Assembly (NCBI RefSeq): GCF_937960835.1
Contig: NZ_CALGPC010000012.1
Location: 1 to 64,000, forward strand
DNA: 64,000 bases
Direction of reading: 5' to 3'
DNA from: an uncultured Ferrovibrio sp.
Lineage (GTDB): Bacteria; Pseudomonadota; Alphaproteobacteria; Ferrovibrionales; Ferrovibrionaceae
The notes below the pieces were generated by a model. The model saw nothing but the letters and a program-made list of their open reading frames with translations, did not search any database and had not been told where the DNA came from. A program made the position numbers and the translations under genes. Shown piece by piece: positions 35,224 to 44,554 of this stretch. Within the stretch, counting starts at the first letter, position 1; each line of letters begins with the position of its first letter.

Positions 35224-36117
35224 CTATCGCTGGGCGGGAGAACGACGAGGCGTGCCTGCCGGATTCTCGAAATACCGGAAGAAATCCGAATCCGGCGACA
35301 GCACCATGGTCGTGTCGCTCTGCTGCAACGCCTTCGAATAAGCCTGCAGCGACCGGTAGAAGTCGTAGAATTGCGGATCGCGGCTGGCCGCCTCGGCAAA
35401 GATGCGGGTGCGTTCGGCATCGCCTTCACCGCGCAGGATTTCCGACTTGCGGCGGGCCTCGGCCAGCAGCACGGTGCGCTGCCGTTCGGCTTCGGCGCGG
35501 ATGCGCTCGGCCAGCTCAAAGCCGGTGGCGCGCTGCTCATTCGCCTCACGCTGACGCTCGGTCTGCATGCGGCGGAAGATCGCCTGGCTGATCGCATCGG
35601 GGAAGTCGGCGCGCTTGACGCGCACATCCACCACCTCGATGCCGAGGCGCTGGGCGTTCTCCTGCAGGCTGCGGAAGACCTGCTGCATCGCCGACGGGCG
35701 GTCGCCCGAGATGATCGACACAGCATCCAGCTTACCGAAGGCGCCGCGCAGCGCGTTGGCCACGCTCGGCGCCAAGCGGCCGCGCAGGCCGAACTCGTTG
35801 CGGACGGTCTGATAGAACAGCAGCGGATTGGTGATGCGATAGCGCACGAAGCTGTCGACCACCAGGCGGCGCTGGTCGCTGGTCAGCACTTCTTCCGGCT
35901 GGGCGTCGAGGCCAAGGATGCGCTTGTCGAAATAAACGACATCCTGGATCAGCGGGATCTTGAAGTTCAGGCCGGGCTCGGAGATGACGCGGCGTGGATC
36001 GCCGAACTGCACGACGAGGGCCTGCTGCGCCTGATGGACGGTGAATACCGATCCCTTGACGATGAAGCCAAGGACCACCACCACGATGACGAGGAGAGTG
36101 AGCAACGAACGGTTCAT
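35224..36117 (-). CDS. hflC: FtsH protease modulator HflC
   Basis: 297 residues. An N-terminal membrane helix (LLTLLVIVVVVLGFIVKGSV) is followed by an SPFH/prohibitin domain with the conserved GLNFKIPLIQDVVYFDKRIL. A long C-terminal coiled coil (ERQREANEQRATGFELAERI) follows. With HflK it forms a cage around FtsH in the inner membrane. AGGGAGG ribosome site. Follows hflK by 13 bases. Confidence 0.95.
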   Translation of the reverse strand: MNRSLLTLLVIVVVVLGFIVKGSVFTVHQAQQALVVQFGDPRRVISEPGLNFKIPLIQDVVYFDKRILGLDAQPEEVLTSDQRRLVVDSFVRYRITNPLLFYQTVRNEFGLRGRLAPSVANALRGAFGKLDAVSIISGDRPSAMQQVFRSLQENAQRLGIEVVDVRVKRADFPDAISQAIFRRMQTERQREANEQRATGFELAERIRAEAERQRTVLLAEARRKSEILRGEGDAERTRIFAEAASRDPQFYDFYRSLQAYSKALQQSDTTMVLSPDSDFFRYFENPAGTPRRSPAQR

Positions 36118-36130
36118 GGCTTGCCCTCCC

Positions 36131-37282
36131 TTAGCGCGCGTTCTGCTGCTGCTGCGGCTGCGCCGGCGGCGTCTGCCGTTTCTGCAGCTCGGTCAGCGGC
36201 AGATACGGTACCACGCCGCTGCCGCCCTGATTGTCGATCACCACCTTGGTGGTGCCACGCAGGATCTGCTCCATGGTCTCCAGATACATGCGGCGCGTCG
36301 TGACGTCCTTGGCCTGACGGTATTCCTCATAGACCTGGCTGAAGCGGCTCGCTTCACCCTGGGCATTGGCGATCACTTCCTGCTTGTAGGCTTCCGCCTG
36401 CTGCAGAATGCGCTGCGCCTCACCGCGGGCACGCGGGATAATGTCGTTGCGATAGGCTTCCGCTTCGTTCTGCGCGCGCTCGCGGTCGGCCTGGGCGGCC
36501 TGCACGTCGCGGAAGGCGTCGATCACCGAAGCCGGCGGCTCGGTGCGCTGCAGCGCCACCGAATTGATCACCACACCGGCATTGTAGCTGTCGAGAATCT
36601 GCTGGATCAGTATTCGGGTATCGTCAGCCACCTTGGTGCGGCCATCGGTCAGGATGAACTGGATGTTGTTCTTGCCGACCACTTCACGCATGGCGCTTTC
36701 GGCGACCTGCTTGATGGTGCGCGAGGGATCGAGCACGTTGAACAGATACTGGCCGGCGTCGCGCACCTGCCACAGCACCGTGAAGTCGATATCGACGATG
36801 TTCTCGTCGCCCGTCAGCATGAGGCTTTCCTCGGGCACGTCTCGCGTCTGCACGCCGCGATTGGCGCTGTCGCCGAGCGAGCGAAAGCCGATCTCCTCGC
36901 GGTTGACGGTGGTCACCTTCGGGGTCAACACGCTGTCAATCGGCCAGGGCAGGCGATAGCGCAGGCCGGGCTCGGTGACGGCATGCACCTTGCCGAAGCG
37001 CAGCACCACACCCTGCTCGTCCGTGTCGACGCGGTAGAAGCCGGTGCCGAGCCAGATGGCGAGCGCCACCAGGATCAGCAGCAGAATGCCGCGGCCGGAA
37101 ACGTCACCGCCGGGCAGGAGATTGCGGAAACGGTCCTGTCCTTTGCGAAGGAGTTCTTCCAGGTTGGGAGGTGTGGGTCCGCCGCCGAAACCGCCGCCAG
37201 ACCCTCCGCCACGAGGGCCCTGTCCCCAAGGTCCACGGCCACCGCCGCCTTGCCATCCCCCACCTTGATTGCTCCAGGGCAT
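36131..37282 (-). CDS. hflK: FtsH protease modulator HflK
   Basis: 383 residues. A Gly/Pro-rich cytoplasmic N-terminus (GGGWQGGGGRGPWGQGPRGG) typical of HflK, a membrane helix (GILLLILVALAIWLGTGFY), the SPFH domain (RFGKVHAVTEPGLRYRLPWP) and a C-terminal coiled coil ending in a Pro/Gln-rich tail. Partner of HflC. First gene of the hflK-hflC-degP set, with its promoter presumably in the 190 bases shared with divergent mrp. Confidence 0.95.
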   Translation of the reverse strand: MPWSNQGGGWQGGGGRGPWGQGPRGGGSGGGFGGGPTPPNLEELLRKGQDRFRNLLPGGDVSGRGILLLILVALAIWLGTGFYRVDTDEQGVVLRFGKVHAVTEPGLRYRLPWPIDSVLTPKVTTVNREEIGFRSLGDSANRGVQTRDVPEESLMLTGDENIVDIDFTVLWQVRDAGQYLFNVLDPSRTIKQVAESAMREVVGKNNIQFILTDGRTKVADDTRILIQQILDSYNAGVVINSVALQRTEPPASVIDAFRDVQAAQADRERAQNEAEAYRNDIIPRARGEAQRILQQAEAYKQEVIANAQGEASRFSQVYEEYRQAKDVTTRRMYLETMEQILRGTTKVVIDNQGGSGVVPYLPLTELQKRQTPPAQPQQQQNAR

Positions 37283-37472
37283 CCTGTCGTCCTTCTTCTT
37301 TTACTGAAAATTGTGGCGCCCTATCCCCAGCGCCTGCGCATTTTTGGCCAGCGAATTGCCCAGACCGACTGCCTGCGATATATCCGACCCTGATATATCA
37401 AGCGTTTGGCGTCGACCGAGCCTTGCCCAGCTAACTGCCGACAATATTGGAACTTTTGCGGGAATTTCAAGC

Positions 37473-38618
37473 ATGACCGAGGTTACGGAGGCGCAGATCC
37501 TGAACGCGCTGCGGCAAGTCGTAGATAACGAACATGGCAGGAATGTGGTGGATCTGGGCATGGTGTCCGGCCTTGTCATCAAAGGCGGCAATGTCGGATT
37601 CGTCCTCGAAGTCCGCCCGGAGGAAGGCCCACGCAAGGAGCCTTTGCGCAAGGCCTGCGAGCAAGCCGTCGCAGCACTGCCCGGCGTGACCTCTGCCACC
37701 GTGGTTCTGACTGCCGAGCGGGTCGGCAAATCCGAAACTGCCCGCCCCGCTGCGCCGCATGGCCACGGACCAAGCCGCGGCAAGCCGGGCGCCGAGCCGA
37801 CGGTCGGTCCCCGCCCCGCCATTCCCGGCATCAAATCGATCATCGCGGTCGCTTCCGGCAAGGGTGGCGTGGGCAAGTCGACCACGGCAGTGAACCTCGC
37901 TCTGGCGCTGGCGCAGACCGGACGCAAGGTCGGGCTGCTGGATGCCGATATCTACGGCCCGTCGATTCCGCGCATGCTGGGCATCACCGGCAAACCGCAT
38001 TCGCCGGACGGCAAGCACCTGCATCCCATGCAGGGCTGGGGCATTCCCTGCATGTCGATGGGCTTCCTGGTGCCGGAGGATACGCCGATGATCTGGCGTG
38101 GTCCGATGGTGATGAGCGCGCTGGAGCAGATGCTGCGCGACGTCAGCTGGGGCGAATTGGACGTGCTGGTGGTCGACATGCCGCCCGGCACCGGCGATGC
38201 GCAGCTTACCATGGCGCAGCGCGTGCCGCTGGCCGGCGCCGTGATCGTCTCGACGCCGCAGGACATCGCACTGCTGGATGCGCGCAAGGGCCTGAACATG
38301 TTCCGCCGCGTCGACGTGCCGGTGCTCGGGATCGTCGAGAATATGAGCTATTTCTGCTGCCCGAATTGCGGCCATCGCAGCGAGATCTTCGCTCATGGCG
38401 GCGCGCGCAAGACGGCCGCTGAACTCGGCTGCGATTTCCTCGGCGAACTGCCGCTCAATATCGCGATCCGCGAAACATCCGATGCCGGAACGCCGATTGT
38501 CGCCAGCCAGCCCGACAGCGAGGAAGCCAAGGCCTATCTGGCGATTGCCAGGCAGATCGGCGACAAGCTGGATCGCGACGGCGCTGCGCCCAAGATGCCG
38601 CGCATCGTCATTCAATAA
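37473..38618 (+). CDS. Mrp/ApbC iron-sulfur cluster carrier ATPase
   Basis: 381 residues. An N-terminal MIP18-type domain (TEAQILNALRQVVDNEHGRN) and a His/Pro-rich linker precede the P-loop ATPase IIAVASGKGGVGKSTTAVNL. VDMPPGTGDAQLTMAQRVPL and the Fe-S-binding CxxC in NMSYFCCPNCGHRSEIFAHG are present. ApbC/Mrp carries and transfers [4Fe-4S] clusters to apoproteins. The ATG at 37473 is the family-like start. Divergent from hflK and convergent with msrQ. Confidence 0.94.
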   Translation: MTEVTEAQILNALRQVVDNEHGRNVVDLGMVSGLVIKGGNVGFVLEVRPEEGPRKEPLRKACEQAVAALPGVTSATVVLTAERVGKSETARPAAPHGHGPSRGKPGAEPTVGPRPAIPGIKSIIAVASGKGGVGKSTTAVNLALALAQTGRKVGLLDADIYGPSIPRMLGITGKPHSPDGKHLHPMQGWGIPCMSMGFLVPEDTPMIWRGPMVMSALEQMLRDVSWGELDVLVVDMPPGTGDAQLTMAQRVPLAGAVIVSTPQDIALLDARKGLNMFRRVDVPVLGIVENMSYFCCPNCGHRSEIFAHGGARKTAAELGCDFLGELPLNIAIRETSDAGTPIVASQPDSEEAKAYLAIARQIGDKLDRDGAAPKMPRIVIQ

Positions 38619-38621
38619 ATA

Positions 38622-39467
38622 TCACTCAGCCGCCGAAGGTGCTGGCCGCGAGAGCGGCCAGGCCTGGCGTGCCCAGGCCAATGCAGCAATCGCCAGCCCC
38701 ACTGCAAAAACCCACCAGGCGGGCGCGATGCGGAAATCGAATTGCAGATTGGCCGCAAGAACCTGCTCGACCGGTATCTTCGTGAAGCCGAAATACCAGC
38801 CCGCCTCGATGACGACAGTTGCCAATCCAGCAATTGCCGAAAGCGGAAGTGCATGCCAGGGCTTCTGCATCGCGCCGAAAGCGTAGGCGATGCGGTAGCC
38901 GAACATCCAGGCCAGCAGGCCCAGATGCAGGATCGGCGCGGTCATATCGCGCTTGCTTTGCAGCAGGTAATGCACCAGGGCAAGGACAGCGATGGCATAA
39001 ACGATGCGGTGCAGCCTCTGCCAGTTCCTGCCGCCCATCCGGCGGATCGCGCTATCCGTGGAGGTCACGCCAAGGGCGATCAGACCGCATAGCGCAGCAA
39101 AGCCGATGGTGAGATAAATCCGGCTGGCGATCTCGGTTGCCACCTTGCTCAGCAGAAAGCCCTGATCCCCGGCATAAAGCGTCAGGTGCAGCAGGGCATA
39201 GAACAAAGCGGCCAGGCCGATCTGCCGCCGCAGGGTAATCAGCTTCGGCCAGCGCAGCAGGCGGCGCAGCGGCGTGATCGCCAGCGAGATCAGCAGGAAA
39301 CGCACCGCCCAAAGCCCTGCCCGGTGCAGGGCTTCGTCATAGGGACGCGGCCCAAGATTCTGCATCAGCGCATCCCAGCCGATCCACACGGCGGGCAGGC
39401 ACAGCAGAAGGAAGCAGGTGAGCTTCAGCGGCGAGACAGCGCCGTTGCGTTCGGTCCAAGGAAGCAT
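38622..39467 (-). CDS. msrQ: Heme-binding membrane subunit MsrQ (YedZ)
   Basis: 281 residues, about six membrane helices. MsrQ passes electrons from the quinone pool through b-type heme to the periplasmic methionine-sulfoxide reductase MsrP. The ferric-reductase domain has LRRQIGLAALFYALLHLTLY and NWQRLHRIVYAIAVLALVHY, which supply heme histidines. The frame extends upstream across the ppdK terminator, so the ATG at 39467 (LPWTERNG) is chosen. No msrP is next to it, which is unusual since the two are normally an operon. Confidence 0.9.
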   Translation of the reverse strand: MLPWTERNGAVSPLKLTCFLLLCLPAVWIGWDALMQNLGPRPYDEALHRAGLWAVRFLLISLAITPLRRLLRWPKLITLRRQIGLAALFYALLHLTLYAGDQGFLLSKVATEIASRIYLTIGFAALCGLIALGVTSTDSAIRRMGGRNWQRLHRIVYAIAVLALVHYLLQSKRDMTAPILHLGLLAWMFGYRIAYAFGAMQKPWHALPLSAIAGLATVVIEAGWYFGFTKIPVEQVLAANLQFDFRIAPAWWVFAVGLAIAALAWARQAWPLSRPAPSAAE

Positions 39468-39529
39468 GGCCCCAACCTGTCGCGGATCGCCACAGGAAAC
39501 AAATAACAAAGCCGTGCTGAAAACGAAAA

Positions 39530-39553
39530 CGGCGCCGGATTTCTCCGGCGCCG
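39530..39553 (-). terminator. Intrinsic terminator after ppdK
   Basis: CGGCGCCGGA (39530-39539) pairs with TCCGGCGCCG (39544-39553) with a four-base loop. The minus strand continues TTTTCGTTTTC. It resembles the ilvC terminator closely in both stem and tail. Confidence 0.9.
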
Positions 39554-39579
39554 CTTCACGAAGCAGTGAATGCCGCAAC

Positions 39580-42474
39580 TCAGGCTTCGCTCGCCTTCTC
39601 TTCCGAGATGGCGGCCTGGGCGGCGGCCAGGCGCGCGATCGGCACGCGATAGGGCGAGCAGGACACGTAATCCAGTCCCGCCTTGTGGCAGAAGCGGACG
39701 GACGAGGGATCGCCGCCATGCTCGCCGCAGATGCCGAGCTTCAGATCCTTGCGGCTGCTGCGGCCACGTTCGGCCGCGATCTTGACCAGCTCGCCGACGC
39801 CAGCCTGATCGATGCTGACAAACGGATCGCGGTCGAAGATGCCGGCCTTCAGGTAGTCTTCCATGAACAGGGCCGAGTCGTCGCGGCTGATGCCGAGCGT
39901 CGTCTGCGTCAGGTCGTTGGTGCCGAAGGAGAAGAACTCAGCGGTCTCGGCGATCTCGGCGGCGCGCAGAGCGGCGCGCGGCAGCTCGATCATCGTGCCG
40001 ACCAGGTACTTCACCTTCTTGCCCTTCTCCTTGAAGACGGCCTGGGCAACGGCATCGACGCGCTTCTTCATGAAGTCGATCTCGGCCTTGGTGGCGACCA
40101 GCGGGATCATCACCTCCGGCTCGACCGGCTTGCCGCCGCCCTGCGTGACCTCGACGGCAGCCTCGAAGATGGCGCGCGCCTGCATCTCGTAGATTTCCGG
40201 ATAGGTGATGCCGAGGCGGCAACCGCGATGGCCCAGCATCGGGTTGGTCTCTTCCAGAGCCTTCTTGCGTTCCTTCAGCGCCGCCACCGACAGGCCCGTG
40301 CCCTTGGCGACCGCCTCGAAATCGGCGTCGGTCTTGGGCAGGAATTCATGCAGCGGCGGATCGAGCAGGCGGATCGTCACCGGACGGCCGGCCATGATCT
40401 TGAACAGCTGCACGAAGTCGTTGCGCTGCATCGGCAGAATCTTGGCCAGAGCCTTGCGGCGGCCTTCGACATTGTCCGACAGGATCATCTCGCGCACCGC
40501 GGTGATGCGGTCGGCGTCGAAGAACATATGCTCGGTGCGGCACAGGCCGATGCCTTCGCAGCCGAAGCGCACGGCGGTTTCCGCATCGGCCGGGGTTTCG
40601 GCATTGGTGCGGACCTTCAGCTTGCGCAGCTTGTCGGCCCAGCTCATCAGCAGGCCGAAATCGCCCGAGAGCTGCGGCTCGATCATCGGCATCAGGCCGA
40701 GGATCACTTCGCCGGTGGAGCCGTCGATGGTGATGACATCACCCTTGTTCACGGTGATATCGCCAGCCGTCATCTTGTTGGCGGCATAGTCGATGCGGAT
40801 GCCACCGGCACCGGAAACGCAGGGCCGGCCCATGCCGCGCGCGACCACCGCCGCATGGCTGGTGGTGCCCCCGCGCGCCGTGAGGATGCCCTTGGCGGCA
40901 TGCATGCCGTGGATGTCTTCCGGCGAGGTCTCGACGCGGCAGAGGATCACCGCCTCGCCCTTCGACGCCATCTGCTCAGCTTCGTCGGCCTGGAAGACAA
41001 CCTTGCCGCTGGCAGCGCCCGGCGACGCCGCCAAGCCCTTGGCGATCACCTTGCGCGGCGCCTTCGGATCGGGCGTCGGATGCAGCAGCTGGTCCAGCGA
41101 AGCCGGATCGATGCGATCCACCGCCTCAGCCTGGCTGATCAGCTTTTCCTTCACCATGTCGACGGCGATCTTGATCGCCGCCTTGGCGGTGCGCTTGCCC
41201 GAACGGGTCTGCAGCATCCACAGCTTGCCCTGCTGGACCGTGAATTCGATGTCCTGCATGTCGCGGTAATGCTTTTCCAGCTTCTGGAAAACATTCACCA
41301 GCTGCTTGAAGGTCTCGGGCATCGACTCTTCCATCGAGGGCAGGTCGTTGCCGGCCTTCAGGCGGGCAGCCTTGGTGAGCTGCTGCGGCGTGCGGATACC
41401 GGCGACCACGTCTTCGCCCTGAGCGTTGATCAGGTATTCGCCGTAATAGTTCTTCTCGCCTGTCGCCGGATCGCGGGTGAAGGCAACGCCGGTGCAGGAG
41501 GTGTCGCCCATATTGCCGAACACCATCGCCTGCACGTTCACCGCCGTGCCCCACGAGGCCGGGATGTTGTTCAGCGCGCGGTAGGTGATGGCACGCTGGT
41601 TCATCCAGCTCTGGAAGACGGCGCCGATGGCGCCCCAAAGCTGGTCATGGACATCCTGCGGGAAGGGCTTGCCCAGCTCCTTCTCGACCATCTTCTTGTA
41701 GGCGGCGACGATTTCCTTCCAGTCCTCGGCCTTCAGATCGGTATCGAGATTGAAGCCGCGTTCTTCCTTATGCATCTCGAGAATTTCCTCGAAATGCTCG
41801 TGCCCGACGCCAAGCACGACGTCGGAATACATCTGGATGAAGCGGCGGTAGCTGTCCCAGGCAAACCGCTCATTGCCGGACTGGCGCGCCAGCGCCTCGA
41901 CGGTGACGTCGTTGAGACCGAGATTGAGCACGGTGTCCATCATGCCCGGCATCGAGGCGCGGGCGCCGGAGCGCACCGAGACCAGCAGCGGCATGGTGGA
42001 ATCGCCGAACTTGGCGCCGACCAGCTTCTCGACGGTGGCCAGCGCCGCCTCGACCTGCCCCTTCAGCGCGGGCGGATACTTCTTGCCGTTGTCGTAATAG
42101 GCGGTGCAGACTTCGGTGGTGATGGTAAAGCCCGGCGGCACCGGCAGGCCGAGATTGGACATCTCGGCGAGGTTGGCGCCCTTGCCGCCCAGCAGTTCGC
42201 GCATATCGGCGCGGCCTTCCGCCTTGCCGTCGCCGAAGCTGTAAACCAGCTTGCCCTTGATCGGGGCTGGCGCCTTGGAAGCGGCAGCCTTCTTCGCAAC
42301 CAGCTTCTTCGTAACGGACTTCTTTGCGACCGGCTTCCTGGCCTTGGCGGCCTTCTTCGCCTTGACAGCCTTCTTGACCTTCACCGCGGTCTTGCGCACC
42401 GCAGTTTTAGCTCGTGTGCTGGCCGTCTTAGCCTTGAGCTTGGTTTTGGCTTTTTTCTGCTTCGGCTTGGCCAT
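39580..42474 (-). CDS. ppdK: Pyruvate, phosphate dikinase with Lys/Ala-rich N-terminal tail
   Basis: 964 residues. It interconverts pyruvate, ATP and phosphate with PEP, AMP and diphosphate. The conserved start VYSFGDGKAEGRADMRELLG and the ATP-grasp domain begin only at about residue 77. The phosphohistidine is in GGTTSHAAVVARGMGRPCVS and the catalytic cysteine region is DYVSCSPYRVPIARLAAAQA. The first 75 residues are a tail with roughly one lysine in three, much Ala, Val and Thr, and no acidic residue, like a histone H1/AlgP-type tail. The ATG at 42474 follows an AAGGGTGAGAG ribosome site. Downstream of glyS by 7 bases. Confidence 0.95.
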   Translation of the reverse strand: MAKPKQKKAKTKLKAKTASTRAKTAVRKTAVKVKKAVKAKKAAKARKPVAKKSVTKKLVAKKAAASKAPAPIKGKLVYSFGDGKAEGRADMRELLGGKGANLAEMSNLGLPVPPGFTITTEVCTAYYDNGKKYPPALKGQVEAALATVEKLVGAKFGDSTMPLLVSVRSGARASMPGMMDTVLNLGLNDVTVEALARQSGNERFAWDSYRRFIQMYSDVVLGVGHEHFEEILEMHKEERGFNLDTDLKAEDWKEIVAAYKKMVEKELGKPFPQDVHDQLWGAIGAVFQSWMNQRAITYRALNNIPASWGTAVNVQAMVFGNMGDTSCTGVAFTRDPATGEKNYYGEYLINAQGEDVVAGIRTPQQLTKAARLKAGNDLPSMEESMPETFKQLVNVFQKLEKHYRDMQDIEFTVQQGKLWMLQTRSGKRTAKAAIKIAVDMVKEKLISQAEAVDRIDPASLDQLLHPTPDPKAPRKVIAKGLAASPGAASGKVVFQADEAEQMASKGEAVILCRVETSPEDIHGMHAAKGILTARGGTTSHAAVVARGMGRPCVSGAGGIRIDYAANKMTAGDITVNKGDVITIDGSTGEVILGLMPMIEPQLSGDFGLLMSWADKLRKLKVRTNAETPADAETAVRFGCEGIGLCRTEHMFFDADRITAVREMILSDNVEGRRKALAKILPMQRNDFVQLFKIMAGRPVTIRLLDPPLHEFLPKTDADFEAVAKGTGLSVAALKERKKALEETNPMLGHRGCRLGITYPEIYEMQARAIFEAAVEVTQGGGKPVEPEVMIPLVATKAEIDFMKKRVDAVAQAVFKEKGKKVKYLVGTMIELPRAALRAAEIAETAEFFSFGTNDLTQTTLGISRDDSALFMEDYLKAGIFDRDPFVSIDQAGVGELVKIAAERGRSSRKDLKLGICGEHGGDPSSVRFCHKAGLDYVSCSPYRVPIARLAAAQAAISEEKASEA

Positions 42475-42481
42475 AGCGCTC

Positions 42482-44554
42482 TCACCCTTCGATCTGGGAA
42501 AAATCCGCAATACGATCCATGCTTCCAGCGACCGCTGAAAGCAAACTCAAGCGATTGCGACGCACGGCGGCATCGTCGCTGTTCACAGTCACGCGGTCGA
42601 AGAAAGCGTCGACGGGCTGACGTAGCCGAGAAAGTGTGGCCAGATAAAGGCGGAAATCAGCCTCATCTTGCGTCGCCCCCGCTTTGTCACCGCCGAATTC
42701 GGCAAGGCCGGCAACCAGCGCGCGTTCCTCGTCCTGCTTGATCAGTCCGCCATCGACTTCGCCCAGTTGCAGATCGGGCGTCTTCTTCAGTTCCGCGCGC
42801 ACGATATTGTTGGCGCGGCGATAAGCGACCAGCAGATTGCCGCCGTCGGGCTCGGCCAGGAAGCGGCTCAGCGCGTCGACCTTGGCCAGCACCCGGACCA
42901 GATCGTCGTCGCCGCCCTTGGCGAAGACGGCCGCGATCAGATCGTGCCGCACGCCCTTCTCGCGCAGATGCACCTTCAGGCGGTCGACGAAGAACTGCAT
43001 CAGCTCCTCGACCGGATTGCGGTCGGGGGCGGCCTGAACCAGTTGCAGCGACAGCGCCGAGCGGAATAGCGGCCGCAGCGGCAATGACAGCTTGTTTTCG
43101 ATGATCAGGCGGATCACGCCCAGAGCGGCGCGGCGCAGGGCGAAGGGGTCTTTCGAACCGGTCGGCCTCTCGTCGATGGCGAAGAAGCCACTCAGCGTGT
43201 CGATCTTGTCGGCCAGCGCAACAGCCACCGCCACCTTATCCGACGGGCAGCGGTCATTCGGGCCCTGCGGCGAATAATGCTGGGCGATCGCCTCAGCCAC
43301 GGGCGCGGGCTCGCCGTCATGCAGCGCGTAATAGCGGCCCATGATTCCCTGCAGTTCAGGGAACTCGCCCACCACGCCGCTGACCAGATCGGCCTTGGCC
43401 AGCCGCGCGGCGCGGCGTGCCTGCGTGGCATCGCCCTGGATCTGGGTGGCGATCTCATAGGCCAGGCGCTCCACACGCTCGACCTTCTGCGCCACCGTGC
43501 CCAGCTTGGCATGGAAGACGATGTCGTTCAGCGCCGGCAGACGGCTTTCCAGCTTCTGCTTGCGGTCCTGGTCCCAGAAGAACTTGGCATCCGACAGACG
43601 CGCATTCAGCACGCGCTGATTGCCCGCCACCACCTGCTTGCCGCCGTCGTCGGTCAGCGTGTTGGCGACGATGACGAAACGCGGCGCCAGTTTGCCGGTC
43701 GCATCGTTGAGCGCGAAATACTTCTGATGCGTCCGCATCGTTGTGGTCAGGATTTCGCGCGGCACATCCATGTATTCCTGCGGGATCGTGCCCAGCAGGA
43801 CCACCGGCTGCTCGACCAGGCCAGTCACCTCATCGGCCAGGCCCGGATCGTCCACCAGGGTCAGCCCTTCATTGGCGGCGGCGAATTGCGCGTCCTTCAG
43901 GATGCGTTCGCGGCGCGCGGCAAAATCGGGCTCGACATAGGCGGCGCGCAGGCGGCGCAGATAATCGGCGGCATCGCGTACGGCAAAACGCTGCGGCGCC
44001 TGGAAGCGATGGCCACAGGTGGTATCGCCGCTGGTGAGATGACCAAAAGCAAACGGGACAACCTGGCCCTCGAACAGGCACAGGATCGAATGCAGCGGTC
44101 GCACCCAGCGCAGGTCATACGCGCCCCAGCGCATGGATTTCGGCCAGGGCAACTGACCGATCACCTCAGGCAGCAGGCCTGCCAGCACATCGGCCGTTGC
44201 AGCGCCGGGCTTTTCAACCACGGCAAACCAGAATTCCGCCTTGCCGACTTCACGCTTCTCGCATTGATCGAGCGAAGTCAGGCCCGCCGAACGCAAGAAA
44301 CCCTGAATGGCCGCATCGGGCGAGCCGATGCGCGGTCCCTTCTTTTCCTCGCGCACGGTCTGCGTCTGACGCGGCAGGCCCTTGACCACCAGCGCCAGGC
44401 GGCGCGGCGTCACATAGCTCTGATAGCTCTCAAAGGTCAGACCGGCTTTCTTCAGCGCCTCGGTGGCCAGGCGCGCAAGATCGTCGGCCGCACGCTGCTG
44501 CATGCGGGCCGGAATCTCTTCCGACTGCAGCTCGAGCAGTAATTCGCCGAGCAT
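42482..44554 (-). CDS. glyS: Glycyl-tRNA synthetase beta subunit
   Basis: 690 residues. The N-terminus LLLELQSEEIPARMQQRAAD and the block KSMRWGAYDLRWVRPLHSIL are hallmarks of the beta chain of tetrameric GlyRS, which binds tRNA-Gly. FAKGGDDDLVRVLAKVDALS belongs to the C-terminal DALR-type anticodon domain. Length is normal. Its ATG overlaps the glyQ stop by one base, so the two subunits are translationally coupled. Confidence 0.97.
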   Translation of the reverse strand: MLGELLLELQSEEIPARMQQRAADDLARLATEALKKAGLTFESYQSYVTPRRLALVVKGLPRQTQTVREEKKGPRIGSPDAAIQGFLRSAGLTSLDQCEKREVGKAEFWFAVVEKPGAATADVLAGLLPEVIGQLPWPKSMRWGAYDLRWVRPLHSILCLFEGQVVPFAFGHLTSGDTTCGHRFQAPQRFAVRDAADYLRRLRAAYVEPDFAARRERILKDAQFAAANEGLTLVDDPGLADEVTGLVEQPVVLLGTIPQEYMDVPREILTTTMRTHQKYFALNDATGKLAPRFVIVANTLTDDGGKQVVAGNQRVLNARLSDAKFFWDQDRKQKLESRLPALNDIVFHAKLGTVAQKVERVERLAYEIATQIQGDATQARRAARLAKADLVSGVVGEFPELQGIMGRYYALHDGEPAPVAEAIAQHYSPQGPNDRCPSDKVAVAVALADKIDTLSGFFAIDERPTGSKDPFALRRAALGVIRLIIENKLSLPLRPLFRSALSLQLVQAAPDRNPVEELMQFFVDRLKVHLREKGVRHDLIAAVFAKGGDDDLVRVLAKVDALSRFLAEPDGGNLLVAYRRANNIVRAELKKTPDLQLGEVDGGLIKQDEERALVAGLAEFGGDKAGATQDEADFRLYLATLSRLRQPVDAFFDRVTVNSDDAAVRRNRLSLLSAVAGSMDRIADFSQIEG

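Noticed and set aside
39418..42741. Open frame of 1107 codons on the plus strand
   Set aside because: Antisense to ppdK; Leu/Arg/His-rich, no recognisable domain. ppdK is clearly the gene.
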